Shown here: piece by piece, positions 27,152 through 36,469 of the stretch
Position numbering within the stretch: the stretch's first letter is position 1
Layout of the letters: every line of letters starts with the position of its first letter
Source of the DNA: Candidatus Saccharimonadota bacterium
GTDB lineage: Bacteria; Patescibacteriota; Saccharimonadia; Saccharimonadales; UBA4665
Assembly: GCA_024635495.1 (NCBI GenBank)
Contig: JAGXIT010000005.1
Span: 124,001-188,000, forward strand
DNA length: 64,000 bases
Direction: 5' to 3'
Made by a program: the position numbers and the translations under genes
The notes under the pieces: model-generated
What the model saw: the letters and a program-made list of their open reading frames with translations, nothing else
Told to the model about the DNA's origin: nothing
The model's database searches: none

Positions 27152-28053
27152 CTTTCAATAGTTCGGCGAATGCCATCACTGAGTGAAGTAAACGTCATCG
27201 GACCAAATTCGTTCTCATAGCGACTTATGTCGAGCGTAATGTCTTGCGTGTAGGTTTTCGGCTGAGCGATGTGTTCTATATTTGCCTGTATATGTAAGGA
27301 TGTTTCTATTTCTGCGATTAGCTCAAGTATCGAAGCGCCGGTGCCCGTACCGATATTGTAGAGCGTCTGCTCCGCCTTCTTATACGACGAGACAATCATG
27401 TCGACTGCATCGTCGATGAAGATATAGTCCCTTGTCATAGAACCGTCTCCCATGACGGTGATCGGCTCATCGGAGCGTATTTGATCAATAAAGGTCGGAA
27501 TAGCACCAAAGCCAGCTTTTGCTACCTGTCCTGGTCCGTACGGATTTGCAATTCTATATGTCACACACTCAAGCCCAAACTTGTGCTGAAAATAATGCAG
27601 ATAGTTCTCTATTGTAAGCTTCCCAATTGCATAGGGAGAAACTGGCATCGGCACCGTATCTTCTGTGGTAAACTTGTGGCTATTTGTCCCATAAATAGCT
27701 CCACCAGTTGAGGTAAACACCAGCTTCTTGACCCCGCTACTCAATGCGGCTTTTAGTAGTGCGACGGTTGGCTCCACATTTTGCCGTAGATCAATCGTCG
27801 TATCATTTTCGGCTGAAGCAGGTGTCGTCGCGGATATGAGATGGAATACTACATCAATCCCTACAAGTGCCTTTGTGATGTCTGATTCAGAATGGAAGCT
27901 TCCTTGCAGTGTTTTGATGCCGATTTCGTCGAAGTATTCCGTGCCATGACCAAACCTATCAAAAGCAACGACAGTATCGCCTGCTTCGTGCAGTTTGCGC
28001 GACAAATGTCGCCCAATAAACCCATCCGCACCTAAAACTAGAATATTTTGCAT
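27148..28053 (-). CDS. NAD-dependent sugar epimerase/dehydratase (SDR)
   Basis: 301 residues. NAD loop LGADGFIGRHL near the start, TSTGGAIYG, and SPYAIGKLTIEN with the catalytic Tyr and Lys. It resembles UDP-glucose 4-epimerases and related 4,6-modifying enzymes. The promoter sets the start at the second methionine (28053), not 28065. Exact substrate unknown. Confidence 0.8.
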   Translation of the reverse strand: MQNILVLGADGFIGRHLSRKLHEAGDTVVAFDRFGHGTEYFDEIGIKTLQGSFHSESDITKALVGIDVVFHLISATTPASAENDTTIDLRQNVEPTVALLKAALSSGVKKLVFTSTGGAIYGTNSHKFTTEDTVPMPVSPYAIGKLTIENYLHYFQHKFGLECVTYRIANPYGPGQVAKAGFGAIPTFIDQIRSDEPITVMGDGSMTRDYIFIDDAVDMIVSSYKKAEQTLYNIGTGTGASILELIAEIETSLHIQANIEHIAQPKTYTQDITLDISRYENEFGPMTFTSLSDGIRRTIES

Positions 28054-28060
28054 TACTTGT

Positions 28061-28088
28061 ATCATAACAGGCCGCAGAGCTTGGTCAA
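28061..28088 (-). promoter_or_regulatory. Sigma70-type promoter, leaderless
   Basis: Minus strand TTGACC, 16-base spacer, TATGAT, then 7 bases to the epimerase ATG. Confidence 0.7.
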
Positions 28089-28206
28089 AAAGCCTAGGGG
28101 GATTTGCCTATCCATCAAAAGGGGCTATAAATGACTGCAAGCAAAAACTTGCCTTCCGGTAACAGAATCATATGTTGCAGTTCAAGATAAAAACAGCTTC
28201 AAGATA

Positions 28207-28215
28207 TGCTAAAAT
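28207..28215 (+). promoter_or_regulatory. Extended -10 promoter, leaderless
   Basis: TGC-TAAAAT, 6 bases before the GTG start at 28222. No clear -35. Confidence 0.5.
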
Positions 28216-28221
28216 TCTCTT

Positions 28222-30246
28222 GTGAAGGCCAAGAATAAAATGGACAGCAAACCACTAGACAAACTATACTTGGTGTTTTCCATGATATTAAGGAAACTAA
28301 CCTATTTCGCCAGGGAGTCTCCACATTTCTTCCCAACACTTTCTATCTCAATCTTCGTGGCATTAAGCCTTCTCGGCATCCATAGCTCCTCTATCGGGCA
28401 ATTTTATGGCTTTATGAATAATGGCCCCGATAGTAGTCTGGTAGCTGGAAGAGAAAGGGGCATTCGATCTGATGAATGGTCTAATTTTAGTTTTCTTACG
28501 GTTGGCCAGATTGAAAATAATTTCGACAAGATAAATAAAAATATCGGCCCAGGCATAAACTATGCTCTTCAGCCAGATATACCCACAAACGACTGGTCTA
28601 CAATATTCAGACCACACAACTGGCTGTTTTTTGTTGCGCCATTCGATGTAGCCTTCGCCTTTAAATGGTGGATGCCGGTCTGTTTATTGCTTGTGTCTTC
28701 GTACTATTTCAGTCTCAGAAAACTTGGCAAGAGAGGCTTAGCGACACTTGCAAGCTTGGCATTTACTGCAAGTCCCTTTATCCTCTGGTGGTCACAAACG
28801 AGCGTGTGGGCAATTTTGGGATACGCATTGATCATTATTATGCTATTCGAAGATATAATTAGAGGCAGAAAAAGATTCGGGAGAGCGAGCATTGCGGTAA
28901 ATAGTCTTCTACTCTCGTTCTCTATGTCTGCTTTTTTGCTTCATTTCTATCCACCATTTCAGATCCCCATTATTTTAGTTTCCGCTGCATATCTACTTGG
29001 GTACTTGCTTAATAACTATTCCGGCATACCGGGTGTTGGTCTACTACGAAAAACAAAGGTATTTCTGCCTGTCGCTATTTCAATTCTGCTAGTTCTAGGT
29101 CTTGGGGCGATGTTCGTGCACCAAAACCAAGATACCCTCACGAGGCTAACCGATTCAGTCTACCCAGGTCATCGTGTCATAAGCGGTGGCACGCTACCAC
29201 TGATTAACCTTGCCGATGGTTTCCTTATGCCGATATTGCAATCAGGGCATCGCGCCGCGAATTTCTTCACGAACCAAAGTGAAGCCTCAAACTTCATATT
29301 GGTTGCTCCGTTCCTTTTGCTACCCTCTTTTGCACTGCTTTATGCAAAATATCGCCAGTCACGGATAATTGACTATGCTTTTCTTACTATAAACTTATGT
29401 ATTGTGTTCTTTCTACTCCGTGACTTCACTACTATTGTCGACCCAGTTGCACACTTACTGCTTCTTGATAAAGTCCCGAACACTCGGCTAACCTATGGTG
29501 TTGGGTTTGCTGGCTTCATTCAACTTTTGCTATTTATTAAGATTATCTCGAGTGTTAAACTCAAGCGCTCAAAACTACTACTTACTTCGGCTTCAGGCTA
29601 CGCTGCGGCTTGCCTTGCAATAATCATGTTAGTTGGAGCACGCGTAACTTCACAGTACCCCCTCTTTATTCACAATAAACTTGTGGTACTTTGTCTGGCA
29701 CTTGGATTTACCTCGATTATATTTTTTGCAGTCAGCGGAAGGGCGAAGCTAACACTGCTTGCTCTTGCTGGGTTCACTATTATAAGCTCTGCGGCAATCC
29801 ATCCGCTTTACAGAGGCACAAGTGTTCTTACGACCAACAAATTAGTTACTGCCATGGACGCCGTATCGGATAAGCGCGTGACTTGGGCGACGGTTGATTC
29901 AGTGATATTCTCGGGTTTTGGAGCACTCGCAGGTGACAATACTGTAACCGGAATTTATAGCAACCCAAGACCTGACTATTGGGATCCTGTCTTTGGCGAA
30001 CAATATTCTGAAATATTTGACCGTCAAGCTCATGTGATAATGACGACCAAAAGATACGCCGACAATCAGCCTATCTACTTAGAAGCAAACAGCACCTTTT
30101 CTATAGATTACTCGTGTGAAAATCTAAGAAAACTTAAGGTAGACTATATTCTATCTAAAAGCCTAGAAAATCCTAGTTGCACAACACTAATAAAGACGGT
30201 GAAACTTCAGAAATCAACTTTATATATTTTGAAATTTATTACTTAG
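28222..30246 (+). CDS. Large multi-pass membrane protein, GT-C/YfhO-like
   Basis: 674 residues with about 12 membrane helices and a C-terminal soluble portion of about 130 residues. The first external loop (about 60-140) holds RSDEWSNFSFL and PHNWLFF, acidic-aromatic features seen in GT-C type lipid-linked sugar transferases, and the helix pattern resembles YfhO-like proteins. GTG start placed by the promoter. The region is AT-richer than 12-27 kb. A role in adding sugars outside the membrane is plausible, not shown. Confidence 0.55.
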   Translation: MKAKNKMDSKPLDKLYLVFSMILRKLTYFARESPHFFPTLSISIFVALSLLGIHSSSIGQFYGFMNNGPDSSLVAGRERGIRSDEWSNFSFLTVGQIENNFDKINKNIGPGINYALQPDIPTNDWSTIFRPHNWLFFVAPFDVAFAFKWWMPVCLLLVSSYYFSLRKLGKRGLATLASLAFTASPFILWWSQTSVWAILGYALIIIMLFEDIIRGRKRFGRASIAVNSLLLSFSMSAFLLHFYPPFQIPIILVSAAYLLGYLLNNYSGIPGVGLLRKTKVFLPVAISILLVLGLGAMFVHQNQDTLTRLTDSVYPGHRVISGGTLPLINLADGFLMPILQSGHRAANFFTNQSEASNFILVAPFLLLPSFALLYAKYRQSRIIDYAFLTINLCIVFFLLRDFTTIVDPVAHLLLLDKVPNTRLTYGVGFAGFIQLLLFIKIISSVKLKRSKLLLTSASGYAAACLAIIMLVGARVTSQYPLFIHNKLVVLCLALGFTSIIFFAVSGRAKLTLLALAGFTIISSAAIHPLYRGTSVLTTNKLVTAMDAVSDKRVTWATVDSVIFSGFGALAGDNTVTGIYSNPRPDYWDPVFGEQYSEIFDRQAHVIMTTKRYADNQPIYLEANSTFSIDYSCENLRKLKVDYILSKSLENPSCTTLIKTVKLQKSTLYILKFIT

Positions 30247-30324
30247 CTAAATATACTTATGGTGGCATTCGTTAGGCGTAGCCAACAAAGATTATAAACT
30301 CAGTTATTGTTCAGTTGTTTAAAC

Positions 30325-30353
30325 TTGCTTTTTATTGTGCTTGCGGTTATAAT
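30325..30353 (+). promoter_or_regulatory. Sigma70-type promoter
   Basis: TTGCTT (30325-30330), 17-base spacer, TATAAT (30348-30353). Leader of about 23 bases before the ATG at 30383. Confidence 0.7.
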
Positions 30354-30382
30354 AATGCCTGTAATTTCCTTAATAAAAAGCT

Positions 30383-30982
30383 ATGTCAAAGTCTCTCTCT
30401 CGCAACACCGGTCACTTCCCCAAGACACTCGCTCTCATCGCAGCGATTGTATTGCTCGTATTAGCAGTGTTTTTTGCGCTCGAGAAATTCAATATCACGA
30501 ACCTGACGAATGTATCTACTGGCTCAAAGTCCGATACTACCACTGGGGGTAATACTGGCCCTACGAAAGAAGAGCAAGCCGCTCAAGCCCAATCGGATGC
30601 TACACAGAAGCAAGACTACTTAGACACCACGACCAAGACAGATACGAGCACGCCATCGGACACCACAAATGATACAAGCCAGAGCTCGACAGACTCCACA
30701 ACCCCAACACTTGCGCTTTCTGCTAGTCAAGATGGGGGCTCAGTCACAGTGCTTACACGCATACAAAATATTCCAGAAGGCTTGTGTAAGTTAAGCGTGA
30801 AGAATGGTAGCAAGTCTACGAGCCAGACTGCACAGATTATTTATCAGACTCAGTTCTCATCTTGTGCAGGCTTCAGCGTACCCGTCTCGAGCGTCGGTAC
30901 TGGTACGTGGGCCATATCTCTCACTGCTACTTCTAAGTCAGGAAGCGAAATAACAAAATATATTACACTTGAGGTGAAATAG
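30383..30982 (+). CDS. Membrane-anchored surface protein with Ser/Thr-rich stalk
   Basis: 199 residues: a membrane helix (about 17-34), a low-complexity stalk rich in T, S, D and Q (about 45-105), then a beta-rich domain (about 108-199) with two cysteines (CKLSV, SSCAGF) that may form a disulfide. No enzyme motif. Only 4 bases separate it from the following surface lytic protein, so the two are probably co-expressed and may act together at the cell surface. Confidence 0.65.
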   Translation: MSKSLSRNTGHFPKTLALIAAIVLLVLAVFFALEKFNITNLTNVSTGSKSDTTTGGNTGPTKEEQAAQAQSDATQKQDYLDTTTKTDTSTPSDTTNDTSQSSTDSTTPTLALSASQDGGSVTVLTRIQNIPEGLCKLSVKNGSKSTSQTAQIIYQTQFSSCAGFSVPVSSVGTGTWAISLTATSKSGSEITKYITLEVK

Positions 30983-30986
30983 GCAT

Positions 30987-33056
30987 ATGACTATGCGATG
31001 GCTCGGCCGCATCACCGCACTCATCCTACTTGTGAGTGCTATCATGCCGCCGCTACTTCAAGGCAATTCTGTAGCTGCCATCACAGCTTCTGACTGGAGA
31101 GCTGGCCGTATCATCGACGATAGTGTTTTCACAAATGCAGATAATATGTCAGTTAGTGATATCCAGGCCTTTTTAAATAGCAAAGTGCCTAGTTGTGACA
31201 CAAATGGCACCAAGCCTGCCACCGAATTCGGACGCTCAGACCTTACCCACGCACAGTATGCTGCTACCAGAGGCTGGGCTGCCCCACCGTACATTTGCCT
31301 GCGCAATTACTACGAGGTACCGAAGACAGATCCAGGCCCCGGCATACCGGCAAATAACTACAGCGGCTCTATCCCGAGTGGCGCCATTAGCGCTGCACAG
31401 ATGATTTACAATGCTGCCCAGAAATACAGCATCAACCCCAAAGTTTTGCTGGTAATGATACAGAAGGAGTCTGCCGGGCCACTTACCACCGACACCTGGC
31501 CGCTACCCGGCCAATACACCTATGCTATGGGCGCTCACTGCCCAGATAGTGGCCCTGGTGGTAGCGCAAACTGTGATGCAAACTACGCAGGCTTCTCGCT
31601 GCAGATATCTGAGTCTGCCGCACTTCTGCGCTGGTACCTCGATAGCATGGATCAGTCCTGGTGGCAGTACAAGAAGCCCTTCCAGACGAATAGTATCCTC
31701 TGGAATGTTGCCCAGACTGGCTGTGGAGCTGGCAATGTCTACATAGAGTCAAAAGCCACTGCAGCCCTCTATACCTACACCCCTTACCAGCCAAACGCGG
31801 CAGCACTCGCAAATATGTATGGCACTGGAGACGGATGTAGCGCTTACGGCAACCGAAACTTCTGGCGTATATACAGCGACTGGTTCGGCCCAACATATGG
31901 CGTTAAAATCACGGCAGTCCCTTACGACTCAACTACAGACAAGACCGGTGACCAGGCCGTGATAGGCTTCAAATTAAGCAGTAAACCTTCGGCAGATGTA
32001 TATATCAAATACACTGTCAGCAGCTCCTTAAACGCCAGGTTACTTGGTCGTGATACTGTAAAAATCACTCCCGAATCATGGGATAAGCCAGAAGAAAATA
32101 TACTTAAAGTAATTGGCCTGAACAATCCAGATTTAATAGGCACACTCAAATATTGGCTTAGCCCGGTAAAGATAACTTCAAACGATTATAAATATAATGG
32201 CATCAGCCCTGATTATATCGGCTCGGTCTCCTTACTCCAGCAAGATAATTACAATCCTCCAGAGGTTTACCGACTCGCAAATTCTTCGAGTCGCCAATAC
32301 TCATTTACTGCAAGCCCCGCCCAAAGAGACGAATTAGTAGCTAATGGTTGGGTGAATGAGGGGTTAAAATTCTACTACTGCTACACTGGGGAACAAATTA
32401 TTTATAAGTTCATTAAGGGCGACGAGCAAAGATTAGTTGTCGCTGGGTCGCAAGATCAAACGGATGCAGTGGCGGCTGGTTTTGCCTTGACCGATATAGC
32501 CCTTAGCGCCAGCAGCCAAGGGAACGTTCCGGTATATTGGCAATATAACAAGACAGAAGGAAGAACATTCTACTCAACAAATCCAAACGAAGGAACGGCT
32601 GCAGGCTTTACAAGTATGGGGGTAGCCTTCTATAGTTGTCAGCCAAATCAACAAACCGTTTACCGAGTCGTGGATCCCTCTAGTGGCACACGACTTTACA
32701 CAACTGCGACCAATGAACGAGATTATACGGTAAATAATTTAGGTTTTAGGTACGAAGGCCTCTCTTTCTATGCTTGTATGGACGGAGAAATCCCTGTCTA
32801 CCGCCTGGTCAGCAAGACAAAAGGGGATAGACTTTATACGGTTTCCGCCTCCGAAAGAGACCGTGCTGTAGCGCAATATAACTACAGAGATGAAGGTATT
32901 GAATTTAAAACGTGTACTGACGGCACAAGACCTGTCTACCGCCTAGTTAGCAAGACGAATGGTGATAGGCTTTACACAGTATCATCGTCCGAGAGGGACC
33001 GTGCTGTTGCTAATTACAATTACCGTGATGAGGGCACAGCCTTTTACGCGCAGTAG
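30987..33056 (+). CDS. Secreted lysozyme-like protein with DUF5648-type repeats
   Basis: 689 residues. Signal peptide (about 1-32). A cysteine-containing domain follows, then a lysozyme/transglycosylase-like region (about 130-300) with NPKVLLVMIQKES, where E161 is the likely catalytic residue, and QISESAALLRWYLD. A beta-rich linker (about 300-420) leads to about six repeats of roughly 45 residues (about 425-688) with the pattern VYRLV...GDRLYT...ERD...GIEFY, as in DUF5648. Start ATG 9 bases after GAGGTGA. Probably acts on wall glycan of self or host; the repeats may bind carbohydrate or the host surface. Confidence 0.7.
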   Translation: MTMRWLGRITALILLVSAIMPPLLQGNSVAAITASDWRAGRIIDDSVFTNADNMSVSDIQAFLNSKVPSCDTNGTKPATEFGRSDLTHAQYAATRGWAAPPYICLRNYYEVPKTDPGPGIPANNYSGSIPSGAISAAQMIYNAAQKYSINPKVLLVMIQKESAGPLTTDTWPLPGQYTYAMGAHCPDSGPGGSANCDANYAGFSLQISESAALLRWYLDSMDQSWWQYKKPFQTNSILWNVAQTGCGAGNVYIESKATAALYTYTPYQPNAAALANMYGTGDGCSAYGNRNFWRIYSDWFGPTYGVKITAVPYDSTTDKTGDQAVIGFKLSSKPSADVYIKYTVSSSLNARLLGRDTVKITPESWDKPEENILKVIGLNNPDLIGTLKYWLSPVKITSNDYKYNGISPDYIGSVSLLQQDNYNPPEVYRLANSSSRQYSFTASPAQRDELVANGWVNEGLKFYYCYTGEQIIYKFIKGDEQRLVVAGSQDQTDAVAAGFALTDIALSASSQGNVPVYWQYNKTEGRTFYSTNPNEGTAAGFTSMGVAFYSCQPNQQTVYRVVDPSSGTRLYTTATNERDYTVNNLGFRYEGLSFYACMDGEIPVYRLVSKTKGDRLYTVSASERDRAVAQYNYRDEGIEFKTCTDGTRPVYRLVSKTNGDRLYTVSSSERDRAVANYNYRDEGTAFYAQ
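32262..33056 (+). repeat. Tandem DUF5648-like coding repeats
   Basis: About six consecutive repeats in the 3' third of the surface protein gene. The last two begin near 32793 and 32931 (period 138 bases, 46 codons) and are almost identical in protein but differ at many third positions, so the duplication is old enough for silent changes while the amino acids are kept. Confidence 0.75.
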
Positions 33057-33069
33057 GTGGGCTTTGGCA

Positions 33070-33078
33070 TGTTATAAT
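33070..33078 (+). promoter_or_regulatory. Extended -10 promoter
   Basis: TGT-TATAAT. Transcription would start near 33085, seven bases before a TTG (33092) and 25 before an ATG (33110). Confidence 0.5.
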
Positions 33079-33109
33079 TCAATCTGATTCATTGAGTTTT
33101 TATACGCAT

Positions 33110-35155
33110 ATGCCAAACCTAAAAAAAGTCATTACCAGATTCCCCGAATTATTCACCGATAAGAAGTTCCGTGAGGACGTATTGGGTCGTATTACGAATG
33201 TCGTAAAAGTTCAGACCAAAAATGCTAAAAGATATATCCACAGGCTGTTATCTAAAGCTGATAGATACACCCACAAGACCCTTGATGAGGTCGACATACT
33301 GGTCGCCTCCAATCTCTATAAGGATGCCGATGAGCTATTGCTCGCGTCGACTGCACGCTATCCAGAAGGAAATAGGTCAGTAAATCAATCAACTCTATTC
33401 ACATGGCTCGCTTTTTCAGACAAAAGAGCACATGTTAGTATCCAGGATAGGATTTATAACTATAAGTTATATTTAGAAAAAATAGAAAGCTATAAAAACG
33501 AAGTTTCTTTGAGACCAGCGAAAGCACTAAAAATTGCAGTTATAACTGCAATATCCGGTGGCTATGACTCGCATAAGATTCCGTCAATCTTAGACGCACG
33601 ATTTGATTACTATTTATTTACTGACGTACCTACAAAAGAAGTTGGAGTAGTTAAGATACAGCCCCTACCTTACGTAGATGGTGATCAAACGAGAAGCGCT
33701 AGATTCGTCAAAACAAACGCACACCGCCTTTTACCAGAATATGACTTTATAGTTTGGGTTGATGCAAACTTAATGATTGTGGGAGATATTTATCCTTTCA
33801 TCGAAAAAGTTATGTTGAATAATACGGATATTGGAGTTATGCGACACCCTTTGCGTGGAAGCCTGTACGAAGAGGGTGAGGCTTGCATAAAACATGGTCG
33901 AGGTGACGTCCCTGCTATTGAAAGTCAGCTCAACTACTATAGATCTGTAGGATATAAGCCGACAGAATTATTCGAAACGAATGTCTTGGTATATAACCTA
34001 AAACATAAAAAAACTCATACTTTTTTGAACATGTGGTGGAACGAGATAGACAAAAGAAGTGAGCGTGATCAATTAAGCGTAAATTATTGCATAGACACTA
34101 CCGAAATTACATGGTCTGCAATTATGGATTGGCCTACGACTGCACGCAACCACCCTTCTTTTGCACTTACGCGCCACGGGAAACACAGCAACGACTCCTT
34201 GCTACTCAATAAGATGCTCAAAAAACTTCCTGGGGAAACTGTCGACCCCTACGAGAAGAGTGGCTATGAAGCCATCCATAACGAAGACCCTACTCACAAA
34301 AGTATTGATATCATTTACTGCGTATACAATGCACTCCCTGATATAAAGAAATGTCTCAAGTCGGTCGAAGACTATATCCAAGCAGGCCAAAAACTAATCA
34401 TTATTGATGATGGTTCAGACGAACCAACGAAAAAATACCTTGAAAACTTTCACAGTCGAAACAGCTCCTGGACAACGCTACATCGTTCGGAGACGCCAAG
34501 TGGCTACACAAAAGCTGCAAATCGTGGCTTAAAGCTTTCAACAGCTGATTTTTCTCTACTTTTGAATAGTGACACAATTGTAACAAAAGGCTGGCTAAAC
34601 AAGCTCGTGGGCGCAGCATACGCTCACAATGATGTTGGTATTGTTGGTCCTCTATCTTCAGCAGCAAGCCAACAATCAATACCAGACTCAAAAAATCAGG
34701 ATAAACAAACAGCAACAAATTCACTCCCAAAAGGCATAACTCCTGATAAAATGAATGGTCTTTGTGAGGATGAATCAAGAAACGAATTAATGCCTAGAGT
34801 ACCCTTGATACATGGTTTTTGCTTTGGCATAAAGCGTGAAGTCATAGATAAGATTGGGTATTTTGACGAGGAGAGCTTCCCTCGGGGTTACGGTGAAGAA
34901 AATGACTACTGTTTCCGCGCTGCAGATGCTGGTTTCGGCTTGCTAGTTGCAACAAATACATACATCTACCATGCGAAGTCAAAAAGCTATGTTGGGCCTG
35001 AGCGAATTGCCCTTATGGACGCAGGCATGAAAGCCCTCGTCAAGAAACATGGCCAGCATCGTATAAGTAGATCCGTGGTAACTATGGAAAAAAACCCTTA
35101 CCTAAAGCATTTTCGAGAAATTGCTGCTAAATTTTATTCCGAAAACCAAAAATAA
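33110..35155 (+). CDS. DUF616-type hexosyltransferase fused to GT2 glycosyltransferase
   Basis: 681 residues from the ATG (687 from the TTG at 33092). A helical N-terminal segment (about 1-135) precedes a DUF616-like domain (about 138-355) with ITAISGGYDS, DYDFIVWVDANLMI, and RHGRG/HPLRGSLYEEG. After it comes a GT2 domain (about 395-655) with YCVYNALPDIKKCL, IIDDGSDEPT, LLNSDTIVTKGW and GYGEENDYCFR, the last holding the catalytic base region. Two sugar transfers by one polypeptide are implied. In an AT-rich stretch, converging on the WsaF-like gene with a 3-base gap. Confidence 0.72.
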   Translation: MPNLKKVITRFPELFTDKKFREDVLGRITNVVKVQTKNAKRYIHRLLSKADRYTHKTLDEVDILVASNLYKDADELLLASTARYPEGNRSVNQSTLFTWLAFSDKRAHVSIQDRIYNYKLYLEKIESYKNEVSLRPAKALKIAVITAISGGYDSHKIPSILDARFDYYLFTDVPTKEVGVVKIQPLPYVDGDQTRSARFVKTNAHRLLPEYDFIVWVDANLMIVGDIYPFIEKVMLNNTDIGVMRHPLRGSLYEEGEACIKHGRGDVPAIESQLNYYRSVGYKPTELFETNVLVYNLKHKKTHTFLNMWWNEIDKRSERDQLSVNYCIDTTEITWSAIMDWPTTARNHPSFALTRHGKHSNDSLLLNKMLKKLPGETVDPYEKSGYEAIHNEDPTHKSIDIIYCVYNALPDIKKCLKSVEDYIQAGQKLIIIDDGSDEPTKKYLENFHSRNSSWTTLHRSETPSGYTKAANRGLKLSTADFSLLLNSDTIVTKGWLNKLVGAAYAHNDVGIVGPLSSAASQQSIPDSKNQDKQTATNSLPKGITPDKMNGLCEDESRNELMPRVPLIHGFCFGIKREVIDKIGYFDEESFPRGYGEENDYCFRAADAGFGLLVATNTYIYHAKSKSYVGPERIALMDAGMKALVKKHGQHRISRSVVTMEKNPYLKHFREIAAKFYSENQK

Positions 35156-35158
35156 AAA

Positions 35159-36469
35159 CTAAATTATTTTTGATATTTTATCTATTGGACCTTTAAGCGC
35201 CTCAATCCAATTCTTGTTTATGTTTGCTGTCGAGGCATTTTTTAGCTTCGTTTTTTCATTCATTTTTGAAGCTTGGATCAAACCTAAACTCATCGATTTA
35301 TAATCAGGCTCCGTTGTGATTATATTTTTTGAGTAGCCACTTAAGTCTTGTTTGAGATTGTACTTGGTGGTAACAACTGCCGCACCAACGCTTGCAAGTT
35401 CTAGCGTAGGATAGTTCGGGTGGGGTGCCATCATCGGCGTCAGTGCGATATCAACAGTGGAGGTAAAGTCATAGTACTCACCCATACTCATCTTGCCAAG
35501 ATTCTTAATTGTAATACCTGAGCTAAGTTTTATTTCAGGCACATCATCTTGGCCAGCGGCAAAAACTTCCCATTCATCTGGGTTAAGCCCACCTGATGCA
35601 AAAACATCATCAATGGCCATAAGCGCATTATAGTAGAGATTTCTTTTTACTCTAGGACGGGCATACACAAACATTCTTTTTTTATTTTTATTTAATTTAT
35701 TACTTGTCTTGTCCTGATGAGAGACTGCTGGCTCAAACCACGTGCCCTCTTTCACGTTGTCATGCCCCATAAAGAGCATGTGATCATACATGAGCTTTGT
35801 ATTACATAGTGCGACGTAATTATCGTTTGCGTAGGTGTATTCGGCTAGTACTCGCTCGTCGCTATTACTGAAGAATATTGGCTCATAGTCCTGCATGAGA
35901 TATACAAATTTTCTTTTGAGCGGAAGAAGCTCAAGCACATATGCATCTGGCCAAGCAGATGCCATATATATATCTTCTGGGTGGATATCCAACTCCCTAT
36001 GATTGAAGTTATCTACTACGGAAATATTTAAGAGCTCAATCTCACCATTGAATACAATGCCATTACCAGCAAGAAACGATTTAATGTCAGCATGCCCACC
36101 TTTAAATGTTGCGACAACTCTTAAGTTGAAGTTTTTTTGCTTTGCTAGCAGTGAAGCTGAAATAATCGCTGTCGCGACTCCACCAAAGAATAAGTTCTTA
36201 TTCACTGTCGGCAAAAGTAATGTCACGGTCGGTTTTCTGCCAGTAGCGGGGAGCATTGGTTTAATTGGGGTTATTTGGGGTAAGTTTTCCAGCAAAAGCT
36301 CGTCAATTGATGTAGTCCTTTGAGCGCCAACATTTAAGCTTTTTTGACCACTTATTATTTGTGTCGCCCTGTGTTCTACTCTCTTTGAATATCTTGAGAG
36401 TTTTAGAGAGGACTTATGGCTCAGGTGTGCTGATTTTCTAACGGCTCGAACTATTAGTTTTTTATACAT
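35159..36469 (-). CDS. WsaF-like glycosyltransferase
   Basis: 436 residues, GT-B fold. A basic N-terminal tail (about 1-75), then TVTLLLPTVNKNLFFGGVAT, VYLMQDYEPIFF, VKEGTWFEPA, MFVYARPRVKRN and HPNYPTLELASVGA. The QDYEP and YARP motifs are typical of the WsaF rhamnosyltransferase group. Start overlaps the end of the preceding GT2 gene by 8 bases, placing it in the leftward operon 41430-35159. A dTDP-rhamnose donor would fit the rml genes nearby. Confidence 0.72.
   Translation of the reverse strand: MYKKLIVRAVRKSAHLSHKSSLKLSRYSKRVEHRATQIISGQKSLNVGAQRTTSIDELLLENLPQITPIKPMLPATGRKPTVTLLLPTVNKNLFFGGVATAIISASLLAKQKNFNLRVVATFKGGHADIKSFLAGNGIVFNGEIELLNISVVDNFNHRELDIHPEDIYMASAWPDAYVLELLPLKRKFVYLMQDYEPIFFSNSDERVLAEYTYANDNYVALCNTKLMYDHMLFMGHDNVKEGTWFEPAVSHQDKTSNKLNKNKKRMFVYARPRVKRNLYYNALMAIDDVFASGGLNPDEWEVFAAGQDDVPEIKLSSGITIKNLGKMSMGEYYDFTSTVDIALTPMMAPHPNYPTLELASVGAAVVTTKYNLKQDLSGYSKNIITTEPDYKSMSLGLIQASKMNEKTKLKNASTANINKNWIEALKGPIDKISKII

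Noticed and set aside
32262-33056. Direct repeats as a CRISPR array
   Set aside because: They are in-frame protein repeats with divergent silent positions and no unique spacers.
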